From UBA964 sp031382085 (GTDB taxonomy: Bacteria; Pseudomonadota; Gammaproteobacteria; Steroidobacterales; Steroidobacteraceae), in the NCBI GenBank assembly GCA_031382085.1, contig JANMYM010000083.1, positions 124,001 to 188,000 on the forward strand: a DNA stretch of 64,000 nt, in the 5' to 3' direction. This document shows, one piece after another, positions 1 to 9,628 of this stretch. Positions within the stretch are counted from its first letter, which is position 1; each line of letters starts with the position of its first letter. A program made the translations under genes and the position numbers. The notes beneath the pieces were generated by a model that made no database searches, had not been told where the DNA came from, and worked only from the letters and a program-made list of their open reading frames with translations.

Positions 1-1129
1 TGGCTGTCCGCAGCGATTCGACGAGCTCTTCCCGTCGCTGCAGCGGCAACTTGATTCCCGTAGATTCATCGAGAAACTCGGCCGGACCGCCATAATCGAC
101 GACGATGCACGGTAGCGCGCTCGCCATGGCCTCGAGAACTACGGCGCCCCCGAACTCTCGGAGGCTCGGAAACACGAACGCTTGCGACCGTCGCAATTCG
201 CCTGCGAGATTGGGCTGCGACATGCGGCCGAGCAATTTCACGCAGTCGCGGAGCCCGTGGCACGCGATGAAGGCCTCGTGAGCGGCGCGCTCCGGCCCGT
301 CGCCAATCACAGTCAACTCACACTCTCGCAGGCGCGCCGAGCGCCTCATGGCTTCGAGGGTCAACGACAGACCTTTGTACGCAACGAGGCGCCCGACAGT
401 CACGAAGCGAAACTTGCCGAGCGGCGGCGACCACGCGTCCGCTATCGGAAATCGCTCCGGATCTACACCGTTCTCTGGAAAGTCCAGTCGCAACCCGCGA
501 AAGCCCGTCGGCACTTCGGCGGCCGTCGACCGACTCGCCACGATGACGGCCGCGAGATGCTCGTACATCGACCGATGATACGGCAACCAGCGATAAAGGC
601 GGCGGAACGGCACGAGCCACTCCCGTTCCCGACGCACGAGGTCCGGGAATTGTTTCGGCCACGCGAGGCCGCCGTTCAGCGGCCCGACAATCATCGGAAC
701 GCTGGTGGCCGCAGCTAACGGGCTCGGGACCGTGGGAGACAGAGGTGTAATCCTGTGAACCAGATCGAAATCGCCGCGCGCGAGGCGCGCGGAGAAAATC
801 TTGGCGACGAGCTTCTCGAACACGATGTAGCTCGGCCAAGTGAGCGCCGTGTCGATCGTCCAGCTCAGTTGATCGCCGCCGCGCACGAGGCGAGCGAAGC
901 GGTAAATCGGTCGTGCGAGCCACTCGTTGTCGATGAATTCGATTTCGGCGTACCGGTGCAGGTCCGTTGCCGCGAGGTCCGTACGATTGCGCAGGTGAGT
1001 CGCAATCGTGACGCGCATGTCGGTGCGCACCGCCAACGCGCGTGCTAAATTGTAGCCGACAAGCGGCACGCTCACCCAAGCCGGATTGCAAGCTTCGACA
1101 ATTAAAAGGGCTCGGAGCGGCGCGGTCAT
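1..1129 (-). CDS. GT4-family glycosyltransferase, 3' end cut by window edge
   Basis: The frame is open from an ATG at 1127-1129 down to base 1, so the C-terminus lies outside the window. About 376 residues are visible. The N-terminal half (reads MTAPLRALLIVEACNPAW) looks like a GT-B donor-less domain. The second half has the GT4 core: a KFRFVTVGRLVAYKG strand, VIGDGPER, and near the C-terminus EFGGAVVLEAMASALPCIV followed by DYGGPAEFL, which corresponds to the E-x7-E nucleotide-sugar binding region. It should be a cytosolic transferase adding one sugar to a lipid-linked glycan. It is divergent from the Wzy-like gene at 1181 with only about 50 bp between the two starts, so a shared promoter region is likely. 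Longer antisense frames over this stretch are shadows. The sugar specificity cannot be read. Confidence 0.85.
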   Translation of the reverse strand, partial: MTAPLRALLIVEACNPAWVSVPLVGYNLARALAVRTDMRVTIATHLRNRTDLAATDLHRYAEIEFIDNEWLARPIYRFARLVRGGDQLSWTIDTALTWPSYIVFEKLVAKIFSARLARGDFDLVHRITPLSPTVPSPLAAATSVPMIVGPLNGGLAWPKQFPDLVRREREWLVPFRRLYRWLPYHRSMYEHLAAVIVASRSTAAEVPTGFRGLRLDFPENGVDPERFPIADAWSPPLGKFRFVTVGRLVAYKGLSLTLEAMRRSARLRECELTVIGDGPERAAHEAFIACHGLRDCVKLLGRMSQPNLAGELRRSQAFVFPSLREFGGAVVLEAMASALPCIVVDYGGPAEFLDESTGIKLPLQRREELVESLRTA

Positions 1130-1180
1130 CTGCGGCCGAATTCGGGAAATTATTAGGACCTAGTGTAGCGCTGCTCGCCC

Positions 1181-2749
1181 ATGCCAGAACACTTACGAGC
1201 GCTGGTCGCCATTCTCGCGATTGCATTGGCCACCTTCTGGTTGGCGGCCAAGCCGATGTGCGCCGTCATAATGGCGACCGACGACTACCGCCGCCGGCGC
1301 AACGCCTGGTTCGGGATGACGTTGGCGGCATTCTTGACCGGAAATTTCTGGCTCTATGTCTTTGTCAGTGGTGCGCTCGCCGCATGGTACGGTGCCCGCG
1401 ATAGAAGCCCGTTGGCGCTGTATTGTTTGCTGATCCTCGTCATACCCCAAGACATCGCGCACGAACTACCCGGCGTCGGGCCTGTTCGCTACCTCTTCCT
1501 CGTCGATCACGTCCGAGTGCTCAATCTCGTGCTGTTGTTGCCCTTGGCCTTGAGGCTCAGGAAGACCGAGCGGCGGGAATCGAGCCCTCAATTTCGCCTG
1601 CCGGACTTGCTCGTGATCGGGCTAATACTCTTCATGGTCTTTTGCGAAGCTCTCAATGCCTCGCTGACTGGGACGATCCGGACGGCGTTTAATCTCGGCA
1701 TCGACATCTGGCTGCCGTACTTCGTCGCGAGCCGCGCGCTGCGTGACAGTCGCGATTTCCGCGAAATGGCCGGCGCTCTCGTACTCTGCTGTTGGCTCGT
1801 CGGCACGCTGGCGGCATACGAAGCCATGAGTCGGTGGCTGCTGTACTTCAGTTTGCGCGGCGAGCTGGGATTGCAGCCATCGTTCTACGCCGTACGCGGT
1901 GTCAGCGCTATCCGCGCGCAAGTCTCCGCAACCCAACCGATCGTGCTGGGCTACTTGCTCGTAGTGGGACTCGGCATGCTGCACTACGTAGCGCCCCTCC
2001 TGCGGCCCAAATCGGGCGCGTGGCTGGCGGGTATCGGTGCCACGGCGGGGCTACTGGGATCGTTGTCGCGGGGACCGTGGGTTGGAGCGGTCGCGATGCT
2101 GTTAGCAAACGTGTCGCTGGGCCCGGCGCGTGTTCGCCGCGTCGCGATGCTGCTCGGCGTTGGCGGTCTGGCACTAACACTTCTATTGCTGTCGCCGTAT
2201 GGCCAACTCTTCCTCGACGTCTTGCCGTTCATCGGCGAGATCGATTCCGGCAGTGTCGATTACCGCGTGCAGCTGTTCGACGTCTCAATCGAAGTTTTTC
2301 GGCAGAATATCTGGCTCGGCGACGTGAACTTCCTTGGCAATCCGCTGCTGGAGCAAATGCGGCAAGGTCAGGGCATCATCGACATGGTGAATACCTTTCT
2401 GCAGATCGCGCTCGGCTACGGCGTCGTAGGGGTCACACTATTTTGCGGCGCATTTTTAGCCGCGTTTCGCGCGGTCTGGCGCGTGCGTCGTCTGCGCTTG
2501 GACGATGCCGAGGTCGAGCGGCTCGGACGCACGCTGCTGGTGACGCTGGTGGGGATTCTCGTGATGATTGCGACAGTGAGCGGCATCGGCGTGGTACCGA
2601 CCGTCTACTGGTTGATCATCGGCGCAAGCATCGGCTACTCACGGGCCTTCGCCGCCGAGCCGTTGCGCGCGATACGATCGCCAACTGTGCGAACGCGCGC
2701 GATCGGCGCACTGGGCGTCGGACACGACCCATCTGCGACCCGCCAATGA
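1181..2749 (+). CDS. O-antigen ligase / Wzy-like polytopic membrane protein
   Basis: 522 residues with about ten to twelve hydrophobic segments. A polar stretch with the SLSRGPWVGAVAMLL motif sits at about residues 294-309, which is the hallmark of the O-antigen ligase/polymerase (Wzy_C) fold. A long periplasmic loop follows at about 340-410. Such proteins polymerise or ligate undecaprenyl-linked glycans on the periplasmic side of the inner membrane. The stop codon overlaps the start of the next gene (ATGA at 2746-2749), so translation is coupled to the GT2 enzyme. Family members include exosortase-associated ligases, and a PEP-CTERM protein occurs at 59.9 kb, but nothing here decides between polymerase and ligase. 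Confidence 0.8.
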   Translation: MPEHLRALVAILAIALATFWLAAKPMCAVIMATDDYRRRRNAWFGMTLAAFLTGNFWLYVFVSGALAAWYGARDRSPLALYCLLILVIPQDIAHELPGVGPVRYLFLVDHVRVLNLVLLLPLALRLRKTERRESSPQFRLPDLLVIGLILFMVFCEALNASLTGTIRTAFNLGIDIWLPYFVASRALRDSRDFREMAGALVLCCWLVGTLAAYEAMSRWLLYFSLRGELGLQPSFYAVRGVSAIRAQVSATQPIVLGYLLVVGLGMLHYVAPLLRPKSGAWLAGIGATAGLLGSLSRGPWVGAVAMLLANVSLGPARVRRVAMLLGVGGLALTLLLLSPYGQLFLDVLPFIGEIDSGSVDYRVQLFDVSIEVFRQNIWLGDVNFLGNPLLEQMRQGQGIIDMVNTFLQIALGYGVVGVTLFCGAFLAAFRAVWRVRRLRLDDAEVERLGRTLLVTLVGILVMIATVSGIGVVPTVYWLIIGASIGYSRAFAAEPLRAIRSPTVRTRAIGALGVGHDPSATRQ

Positions 2750-3732
2750 GACTGCGCGACGTCGGAGTCGTGGTGATCGGCCGTAACGAAGGACGGCGGC
2801 TCGAAGCGTGCCTCGCGTCCGTCGTCAACAGCGCCGCGGTCGTCGTATATGTAGACTCGGGCTCGACTGACGACTCGTTAGCAACGGCACGCGCGCTTGG
2901 CGTGGAAGTGGTGGAACTCGCCACGGCAAGCGGATTCACGGCGGCCCGCGCGAGAAACGCCGGGCTCGAGCGCACGCTGGTGTTGGCGCCGGAGCTGCAT
3001 TATCTGCAGTTCGTCGACGGCGATTGTGAAGTCGTCTCGGGCTGGTTGGCGACGGCAGCAGAATTTCTCGCCGCCAATCCTAACGTAGCAGCGCTATTCG
3101 GCCGCCGCCGGGAGACCCGGCCACGCGCCTCCGTCTACAACGCGCTGTGCGACTTGGAATGGGCCGTCGCACCAGGGCCTGCAAAACATTTCGGCGGCGA
3201 TGTCATGCTTCGGACGGCACCGCTGGTTGCCGTTGGCGGCTACCGCGCGGATCTCATCGCTGGTGAGGAACCGGAGCTGTCGGTGCGGCTGCGGCAACGC
3301 GGTTGGCTCATTCACAGCTTGGCCAGCGAAATGACTCGGCACGACGCGAACATCACGCAGTTTCGACAATGGTGGTTGCGCATGAAGCGTGCCGGCTACG
3401 CGTACGCGGCAGGGGCTGGCTTGCACGGCTCGCCGCCGGAGCGTCACTGGGTGGCCGAGTCAAGACGCGCGTGGCTGTGGAGTTTGGGACCGTTGGTGCT
3501 GGCGGCGGCGCTCGCCCCATTCTTCGGCGTGCGCGCACTCGGCGTGATCGTCGTTTATCCGCTGCAAGCACTGCGGTTGTTCGCCAAGGGCACTGGATCC
3601 GCGCGCGAGAGAGCGCTGCGCGCCGTCTTCTACACGCTCGCTCGCTTTCCTGAATTCTCTGGCCAAATGCGCTACGTGTGCGAGCGTTTTGGAAACCGGA
3701 GCGCGACGTTGATCGAGTACAAGCAACCCTGA
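2746..3732 (+). CDS. GT2-family glycosyltransferase with C-terminal membrane segment
   Basis: 328 residues. The start at 2746 overlaps the preceding stop (ATGA); a longer upstream open frame is discarded because it lies over the Wzy-like gene. The N-terminus has the GT-A signature VVVIGRNEGRRLEACLAS, then VDSGSTDDS, and the DXD-type motif is VDGDCE at about residues 93-98. An acidic GEEPELSVRLRQRG segment at about 173-186 is the ED catalytic-base region. One or two hydrophobic helices at about 245-280 probably tether it to the inner membrane. It probably transfers a nucleotide-sugar residue to a polyprenyl-linked acceptor in the polysaccharide pathway encoded around it. Confidence 0.88.
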   Translation: MRLRDVGVVVIGRNEGRRLEACLASVVNSAAVVVYVDSGSTDDSLATARALGVEVVELATASGFTAARARNAGLERTLVLAPELHYLQFVDGDCEVVSGWLATAAEFLAANPNVAALFGRRRETRPRASVYNALCDLEWAVAPGPAKHFGGDVMLRTAPLVAVGGYRADLIAGEEPELSVRLRQRGWLIHSLASEMTRHDANITQFRQWWLRMKRAGYAYAAGAGLHGSPPERHWVAESRRAWLWSLGPLVLAAALAPFFGVRALGVIVVYPLQALRLFAKGTGSARERALRAVFYTLARFPEFSGQMRYVCERFGNRSATLIEYKQP

Positions 3733-3740
3733 CGACGGTC

Positions 3741-6700
3741 TCAAAGTGCAGGCTCGCTGGAATCGATTTGTAGCAGGTAGGCGGCTAGATCCGATCGTTC
3801 GGAGGCGCTCAACTGATTCATGCCCCCGTGTGCGGCTCCGCCTGTATGCGTGAGCACGTCTTCCAAGCGCGATGCGCTGCCGTCGTGCAGGAACGCCGCG
3901 TTCTCCCAAAGTCCAAGCAGCGTGGGAGTATCGAGCCCGGCTAGTGTGCTGCCGAGTCTGGATCCGGTCCGCGCTGTCAAAGTGCCGACGTCGTGCAAAG
4001 CGGCTCGCGGGCTATCGGTGAACGCCGCTCCACCGTGACAGTCAGCGCAGTTCTGCCGGCGAAAAATGCTGCGGCCGCGCATTCCTGCGGCGGTCAAGTT
4101 GCCGTCGGTTTGCCGGAACGGACTCGGTGCGAACTCCGTCAACGAGCCTAGGTACGCGGCGAGCGCATCGAGGTCGCTCGAGCGACCGGCGTTCGGCGCC
4201 GCCAAAGGGTTGGAATTGAAATGCGTCGTCGGTATGAAACCTGTGCCACCGAACGTGCCGCGAATCGGTATCTCGAAGTCTTGGATCTCATCGAAATTCC
4301 CTGACCAGTGAACCATGCCGTGGTTCAAGCCGCCTCGTCCTCGCAGGATGATCGTCCGGCGCAGCCCTTCGCCCTGGTCGGTAAAGTCCCAAATGCGGCC
4401 GTCGCTGCCGCCATCCAGGTGACACGTAGCGCAGCTCATGTACCCTTCCAGGCCCATGCGCGCATCGGCCGCGTCATAAAAAACTTGCTTGCCTCGCAAC
4501 ACCTGAGCCGACATGAGCTCGGTTGCGACCGTACCCACCGTTGCGAGAACGGGCAATGCCGGATCGCCGTGGTTCATGACCTGATCGCCGGCGAGCACCG
4601 TGACTGAGCGCCCGAGCAAGTTCTGCACGAATACACGCTTCGTCGTGGGATCGATCGCAAGACCCTCGGGCGCGAAGCCGACGCCGGCTTCGACGATTTT
4701 TTCTCCCGTCGCCACGTTGAGAACGGTCACTCTGTTGTTGCCCTCGAAGGCCACGAAGGCGTGAGCCCCCGACGGGCTGAACGCGATGGCGGCCGGCAAG
4801 CTCGTGTTGTCCACGTCGAGCCGTTCGGCAACACTCTCAGTGCCGGTAAGTGGATCGACCCTGCCAACGAGCGGTCGCACTGTCGTCTCGTGCGTCAACC
4901 GGTTCCCGTCGCGCATCTGGCCTCGGAGCACGTTGTCTTTTTTCGCCACGTACCACACGCGCTCGTCGCCGGGTGGCGCGGCGAGACCGCGGACGTAGTT
5001 CGGTACACCTCGCGCGCTCGAACCGTTTTCTATGGAGGTGCTGTCGAGTGCCAGGCGGATCGGAGCAGCGGCAGTCATCGAGGCCGAGTGCACGCTGTAA
5101 ACCTGTCCTTCGCCGGAACCCGAGATGAATCGCGTGACGAGCAAAAGTCCGGACGTCGTCAACGTCATGGATTCCGGCGTGGGACCGACGTTGACGACGC
5201 CCGTCTGCGCGAACGTGGCGGCGTCGAAACGCCGCACCCGCCCGGTCGCGTACTCCGCGACATAGATTTGCGCACCGTCGGCCGAAGCTAACATTCCCGT
5301 CGGACGAGATCCTCGTGCCAGGGCCAAGCGGCGAACAACCGAGCCGCTGCTCGTCACGACGTAAATCTCGTCGGAATCCCGGCAGGACACCCACGCGCGG
5401 TCCTGCGAGTCGAGCGTCACGCTCGATGGGCGCTCGCCGACGGCAATCTCACGAATGAGATTCGCCTTATCAGCGTCGAGTATGGCCACGGACTTGCTGT
5501 CGGGATTCACACTCCAGACCCTTCGTGCGGTTCGATCGACGATGATCGAAGTCGACCGCAGATCGCGTGTCGGTGGTGTGAAACGGCTGCCGACGACCAC
5601 GTTGAGTGCCCGTCCCGTCGTGTAGTAATGACCGTCGGTGCCGAGCGCTCGCGCCTGCAGTACGAGTTTGTATTGCCCCGGGTTGGAGTACACGTGAGTC
5701 GCGCGGCTGCTCGGGCCCCAAACGGACCAAACGCTGTTGTCCCCAAACTGCCAGCGATACTCGACGGCGGCCAATGGGTGCGTAGCAGTAGCGTTGAACG
5801 TCGCCCTCTGGTCCTCAATGGGTTGGCGGCCACTGCGTGCGAGAGTCGTGATTTGCGGGCCGATACTGGACGCGGCCAGCGTGCCCGTCGAAAAAAGAAA
5901 AGCGAGCTCTTGTATGCCGTTGCCCGCGACATCGTGGATGCCGTTGCCGACGACGCGTACTTGATATGTCGTATCGGCAGCTAGCGGCGTGGTTGGCGTC
6001 ACGTTGACTACACTGTGCTGCGACGACACCACGTCAACAGGCAGAGGTGCTCCCGAAGGAAGGCCGTTGACGACCGCGCGAATCTGAATGTTCTCCGGGA
6101 CAACCGTCTGATCGTCGAGCGTTTCATTGATGACGAGCCCCACGGTCGTCGTGCGCGGCTGGTTGGCGGCACCGGCCACGGGCAGGTGATAACCGACATA
6201 CGGCCGCTTCTTGTCGAGGCCGTCTTGGTGCGTGATGATGAACGTATCGTCGTCGGCTCCTTCTGATCCGGAGATCACAAGCAAGTGACCGAGGGGTAGC
6301 ACCTGAAAGTCATCCAATGACTCACCGGGCGGCAGTTTGAAATTCAACGGCAGCGGTTCGACAGTGCGCTGCTCCATGTTGACCCTGACCGCACGATTGA
6401 ACTTCGCCATAAAGCCGAATTCATCTTGGAAGAAGATGTACCGCCCGGCACCGACCGATTCCGTAGGAAACCCGAACGCGACGCTCAAGTTGGTCGGGTC
6501 GCTATAGTCGATAGCGATGAGGCTCTTGCCTCCGGCATTGATGTTCTGCCCGACGGCGAGCACAAGGTAGTTGCGCCATACCGCGTAGTAAGTGGTGTAC
6601 TGCGTGACGCCAGGAAGCATGTCCAACAACCGAATATTGCTCGGAGTGCCCACGTCGTAGACCACCACACCTGTGTTAGGCGTTTCCGCGACCCAGAAGA

Positions 6701-7244
6701 GCAAATTGCCGATTCGAAGCGCAGTGCCGCCTGTGAATCCGTTCTGGCCGATGAAATTGAACCGGGCTACCTCCTGCCCGGAACGCTGATCGAGGACCTT
6801 GTGGTTGTCGAACGAGTAATAGATGTACGGGAAAAAATTCAGATCCGGGATGCCGCGAAGCGGCACGGGCGCTGCACCTGTCCACGGGGTGATCTTCGGC
6901 ATCGCCGAAAGATCCGAGTACTTGTACCCGCTGGCTTGGATCTCCGGGTTGACGTAATGGCGCGAGAAGAGGTTGCCCATCTTCCACCACAAGTGTCCAT
7001 TGATGCCGACGTCCCAGCGGTTGGCGATCGTCGGTCGGTCGGGGTTGCGAATGTCGTAGACACTTGTGCGCGTGCTGGCACCGAGATAAAGATAGCCGTT
7101 GTGAAAGGTGTTGACGCGGCCGCCGTCCTCGAAATGCGAAACCAACGTTCCTCTGGGCCACGTTTTCGTCGTGAGCTGCTGAGCGTGCACGCTGTCGGCG
7201 GCTATAAAGGCTGCGACAGCCAACACGAAAAAAAAGACCTTCAT
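3741..7244 (-). CDS. Secreted beta-propeller / Ig-like / PKD / di-heme cytochrome c fusion protein
   Basis: 1,167 residues. The start is placed at 7244, ten codons inside the longest frame, because this Met begins a clean signal peptide (MKVFFFVLAVAAFIAADSVHA) behind a GGGAG ribosome site. Apparent order: beta-propeller-like region (about 30-380), an Ig-like Big_5-type domain ending AFLFSTGTL (about 380-470), a PKD domain with WQFGDNS (about 485-565), a second YVTN-type propeller (about 575-920), then a C-terminal di-heme module with CATCH and CADCH heme sites and WENAAFLHDGSA near the end, as in the MauG/cytochrome c peroxidase superfamily. It must act in the periplasm or outside the cell, because c-type heme is attached there. 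It lies convergent to the GT2 gene inside a polysaccharide block, which is an unusual place for such a protein. The substrate is unknown. Confidence 0.8.
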   Translation of the reverse strand: MKVFFFVLAVAAFIAADSVHAQQLTTKTWPRGTLVSHFEDGGRVNTFHNGYLYLGASTRTSVYDIRNPDRPTIANRWDVGINGHLWWKMGNLFSRHYVNPEIQASGYKYSDLSAMPKITPWTGAAPVPLRGIPDLNFFPYIYYSFDNHKVLDQRSGQEVARFNFIGQNGFTGGTALRIGNLLFWVAETPNTGVVVYDVGTPSNIRLLDMLPGVTQYTTYYAVWRNYLVLAVGQNINAGGKSLIAIDYSDPTNLSVAFGFPTESVGAGRYIFFQDEFGFMAKFNRAVRVNMEQRTVEPLPLNFKLPPGESLDDFQVLPLGHLLVISGSEGADDDTFIITHQDGLDKKRPYVGYHLPVAGAANQPRTTTVGLVINETLDDQTVVPENIQIRAVVNGLPSGAPLPVDVVSSQHSVVNVTPTTPLAADTTYQVRVVGNGIHDVAGNGIQELAFLFSTGTLAASSIGPQITTLARSGRQPIEDQRATFNATATHPLAAVEYRWQFGDNSVWSVWGPSSRATHVYSNPGQYKLVLQARALGTDGHYYTTGRALNVVVGSRFTPPTRDLRSTSIIVDRTARRVWSVNPDSKSVAILDADKANLIREIAVGERPSSVTLDSQDRAWVSCRDSDEIYVVTSSGSVVRRLALARGSRPTGMLASADGAQIYVAEYATGRVRRFDAATFAQTGVVNVGPTPESMTLTTSGLLLVTRFISGSGEGQVYSVHSASMTAAAPIRLALDSTSIENGSSARGVPNYVRGLAAPPGDERVWYVAKKDNVLRGQMRDGNRLTHETTVRPLVGRVDPLTGTESVAERLDVDNTSLPAAIAFSPSGAHAFVAFEGNNRVTVLNVATGEKIVEAGVGFAPEGLAIDPTTKRVFVQNLLGRSVTVLAGDQVMNHGDPALPVLATVGTVATELMSAQVLRGKQVFYDAADARMGLEGYMSCATCHLDGGSDGRIWDFTDQGEGLRRTIILRGRGGLNHGMVHWSGNFDEIQDFEIPIRGTFGGTGFIPTTHFNSNPLAAPNAGRSSDLDALAAYLGSLTEFAPSPFRQTDGNLTAAGMRGRSIFRRQNCADCHGGAAFTDSPRAALHDVGTLTARTGSRLGSTLAGLDTPTLLGLWENAAFLHDGSASRLEDVLTHTGGAAHGGMNQLSASERSDLAAYLLQIDSSEPAL

Positions 7245-7317
7245 GTAGGTGCTCCCGACCGCTCGTTGGTTCAATCACTCTACCAGCCAGACTTGACGCC
7301 AGCGAACCCGGGCCCCG

Positions 7318-8397
7318 TTAGCGGTAACGATCCTTGAGCTGCAGCAACGGTCTTTCGAAGTAGATGTAGCTCAACGAAGCGAGGAATACGGTAACTGTAA
7401 GGCTCAGCAGGAACACGGCACCGGGTGTATCGAGCAGCTCCGGTGATGCAAGGCGCCTCACTACATATATGACGAGAAGATGCAGTAAGTAAATGCCGTA
7501 GCTGATCTTTCCGACATACGCGACTGGCCGCCACTCCAGCGCGCGCGAGACCCAATGCGTCGGGTTGAGAACGATTGCCCCGATGAGGCCGGTCGCGACG
7601 AGGTGGAAAGAAAGTCGCGGCCAACCTCTAAGCTCGCCCGGAATCGAAGCTGTGGCGAGCAATAACAAACACAGTGGCGCAAGAGCGTGCCCAGGAGCCA
7701 AGCGTGCCGCCAGCCGCTGCACGCTCCTGTTTGCCAACGCGATCGCGAGCAAGAATCCACAGCACAGTGGCGTAAACGTCGCTTGCAGTATTGGGTGCTC
7801 CTCGTAAGCGAGGCCGACTTCACGTAGCCACGAGTCCAAGAAACCAAAGTTCACGACTTGATTTAAGACGAGGATTGGTACGACGACAGCCAGCGACCGG
7901 CGTCCCAAAACCAGCAGCAGCATCGGCGACACCAAGTAGAACTGCTCCTCGGTCGACAGCGACCATGTGATGCTCAGCATGGTATGGCTGTCGATCCAGT
8001 TACTGAGATACGTGGCGTGGAACGGCAGCTCGGCAAAGAAAGCAGCGCGTTGGGAAGAACCCTCACCCTCGAGCGCGAAGTACGCGGTGAGCCCAATCAG
8101 GACGGCGTAGTAGAGCGGAAAAATTCGCAGAGTGCGCCGAATGTAGAAGCATTTTAGCGAAATCCGCCCGCGAAGTTCCTGCTCGCGCAGCAGCAGGGTC
8201 GTTATCAGGAACCCGCTCAGCACGAAGAACAAATCGACTCCGAGGAAACCGTGGCGCGTGATCGGCAGCCAATCGAACTGAGTGCCTGCATGGTGCCAAA
8301 CGACTCCTGCCACGGCGAATGCACGCAGGCCGTCGAGACCTGGCATGTGATTTATTCGCGCTGACATCAGCTTGGGGCCGCTGGTCTGAAGGACCAT
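7318..8397 (-). CDS. Acyltransferase 3 family membrane protein (OafA/YrhL-like)
   Basis: 359 residues from the ATG at 8397; a second candidate start is at 8367 (MSARINHMPGLDG). The longer open frame upstream overlaps the preceding gene and is rejected. Residues HMPGLDGLRAFAVAGVVWHHAG are the conserved N-terminus of the family, including the catalytic-type His in the first helix, followed by FFVLSGFLIT and about ten transmembrane helices. The family O-acylates glycans, usually with acetyl groups, at the inner membrane. It starts 5 bp after the stop of the GT2 gene at 8402 and is co-transcribed with it, so it probably decorates the same polysaccharide. Confidence 0.88.
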   Translation of the reverse strand: MVLQTSGPKLMSARINHMPGLDGLRAFAVAGVVWHHAGTQFDWLPITRHGFLGVDLFFVLSGFLITTLLLREQELRGRISLKCFYIRRTLRIFPLYYAVLIGLTAYFALEGEGSSQRAAFFAELPFHATYLSNWIDSHTMLSITWSLSTEEQFYLVSPMLLLVLGRRSLAVVVPILVLNQVVNFGFLDSWLREVGLAYEEHPILQATFTPLCCGFLLAIALANRSVQRLAARLAPGHALAPLCLLLLATASIPGELRGWPRLSFHLVATGLIGAIVLNPTHWVSRALEWRPVAYVGKISYGIYLLHLLVIYVVRRLASPELLDTPGAVFLLSLTVTVFLASLSYIYFERPLLQLKDRYR

Positions 8398-8401
8398 CCT
8401 G

Positions 8402-9613
8402 CTACTCGCTGCGGCGCGTGCGTTCCCAATCGCGCTGCTTGCGCCGCAAAAAATAGGAAACGTAGAGCGGCATTTTCTGCAGTAAGTAGGCTGGCGCCAG
8501 GAGCACGTGACGAACCGCCAAGACTCCTCGTCCGAACACGACCCAGGCGACGCCAAGCGCCAAGAGCGTGCAGACAGTCGCGAAGCTTGCTGCGAGCAAC
8601 GCGACCCCGGACCCGGTCGCAGCAAACAAGGCCGCCGCCGCGATCAACATTACCGCCTCCAGCAGAATGAGCAACGTCAATGGCGGCACCGCGAGATCAA
8701 GTGCCAGCGCAAGTAGGTCCACTCGTCTTTGTGCAATGCTCTCCTTGATCAAGCGCAAGAAATGGTGTCGCAGCATATCTAGATGCCCGTGCTCCCATCT
8801 GCGCCGTTGCCGCATGGCGCTGTCGTACTCCTCGGGCAGCGAACTCAGTACCCGAACCTCCGGATCGCTCTGCGCGGGATAGCCGAGCACCGCGAGCTCG
8901 ATGCCCATAGCGAGATCTTCGACGAGATTCGCACCGAGCACGGGGCACCGACTTATCACGTGCCACGGAAACGCCATACCGCTGCCCGTTAGATGGCAAG
9001 GCAGTCCCAGCCTGCGCAGCCCGCGCGGTCGGACTCTGTTGCGGACAAGCACCGCGAAGGCGCTAATGGCGGTTCGCGCCGACGTCGCCGGCGGAGCTGT
9101 GATGAGGTACTCCGCTTGTATCGGTCGCAAGTCCTCGAACGCGCGTGCCGCAAGCCGCTCGATTCCGCCCGCCGAGATTTCGCAGTCGGCATCGACGAGC
9201 ACGATGACGTCCGGGGGCACCGCCGAGAGATGTCGCAGCGCGTGCGCGATGGCGAAACCTTTGCCGCGCTCACTTGGACTGTTTCTTTCGATGACATCGG
9301 CGCCGGCGGCCCGCGCAACCGACGCTGTGGCGTCGGTGCAGTTGTCTGCGACTACGAGCAAGCGATCGCCGGGCCGAAGTTGCCGCAGGAGAGAATCGAC
9401 GACGCGCGCAAGGCCGGCCGCTTCGTCGTGCGCCGGAATCACGACGCACGTCGCCAATCGTGCGGAGTCTGGTTGTGCGGGCCGCGCTCGTGTTGCTCGT
9501 CGAGTGCGTGGCGCCGGGGATACCGCCGCGATGCACTCGAGGAGCAACACGAAAGCAGGAACGACAAGAAGCACTGCTAGAGTCGTGCCGATCACGTTCA
9601 GAACTGATGTCAC
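8402..9613 (-). CDS. Membrane GT2 glycosyltransferase (processive-type motifs)
   Basis: 403 residues. A transmembrane helix at about 8-30 precedes a GT-A domain with CVVIPAHDEAAGL, VVADNCTDAT, a VDADCE DXD motif (about 140), an LVEDLAMGIEL segment carrying the TED-like catalytic Asp, and QRRRWEHG, matching the Q/RxxRW motif of processive synthases such as cellulose and hyaluronan synthases. Three or four C-terminal helices (about 300-385) complete the usual topology. It may polymerise a chain or add single residues; the motifs alone do not decide. It is the first gene of the two-gene minus-strand unit with the acyltransferase and is divergent from the GT4 gene at 9629. Confidence 0.87.
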   Translation of the reverse strand: MTSVLNVIGTTLAVLLVVPAFVLLLECIAAVSPAPRTRRATRARPAQPDSARLATCVVIPAHDEAAGLARVVDSLLRQLRPGDRLLVVADNCTDATASVARAAGADVIERNSPSERGKGFAIAHALRHLSAVPPDVIVLVDADCEISAGGIERLAARAFEDLRPIQAEYLITAPPATSARTAISAFAVLVRNRVRPRGLRRLGLPCHLTGSGMAFPWHVISRCPVLGANLVEDLAMGIELAVLGYPAQSDPEVRVLSSLPEEYDSAMRQRRRWEHGHLDMLRHHFLRLIKESIAQRRVDLLALALDLAVPPLTLLILLEAVMLIAAAALFAATGSGVALLAASFATVCTLLALGVAWVVFGRGVLAVRHVLLAPAYLLQKMPLYVSYFLRRKQRDWERTRRSE

Positions 9614-9628
9614 TGCGTTTGCTCGCCG

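Noticed and set aside
318..1226. 302-codon minus-strand frame and other long frames over 1-1200
   Set aside because: They are Arg-rich shadows of the glycosyltransferase that runs off the left edge; only that frame has family motifs.
1792..2745. Plus-strand extension upstream of the GT2 gene
   Set aside because: It lies over the Wzy-like gene in another frame and is Arg/Ala-rich without domain features; the ATGA overlap at 2746 is the natural start.
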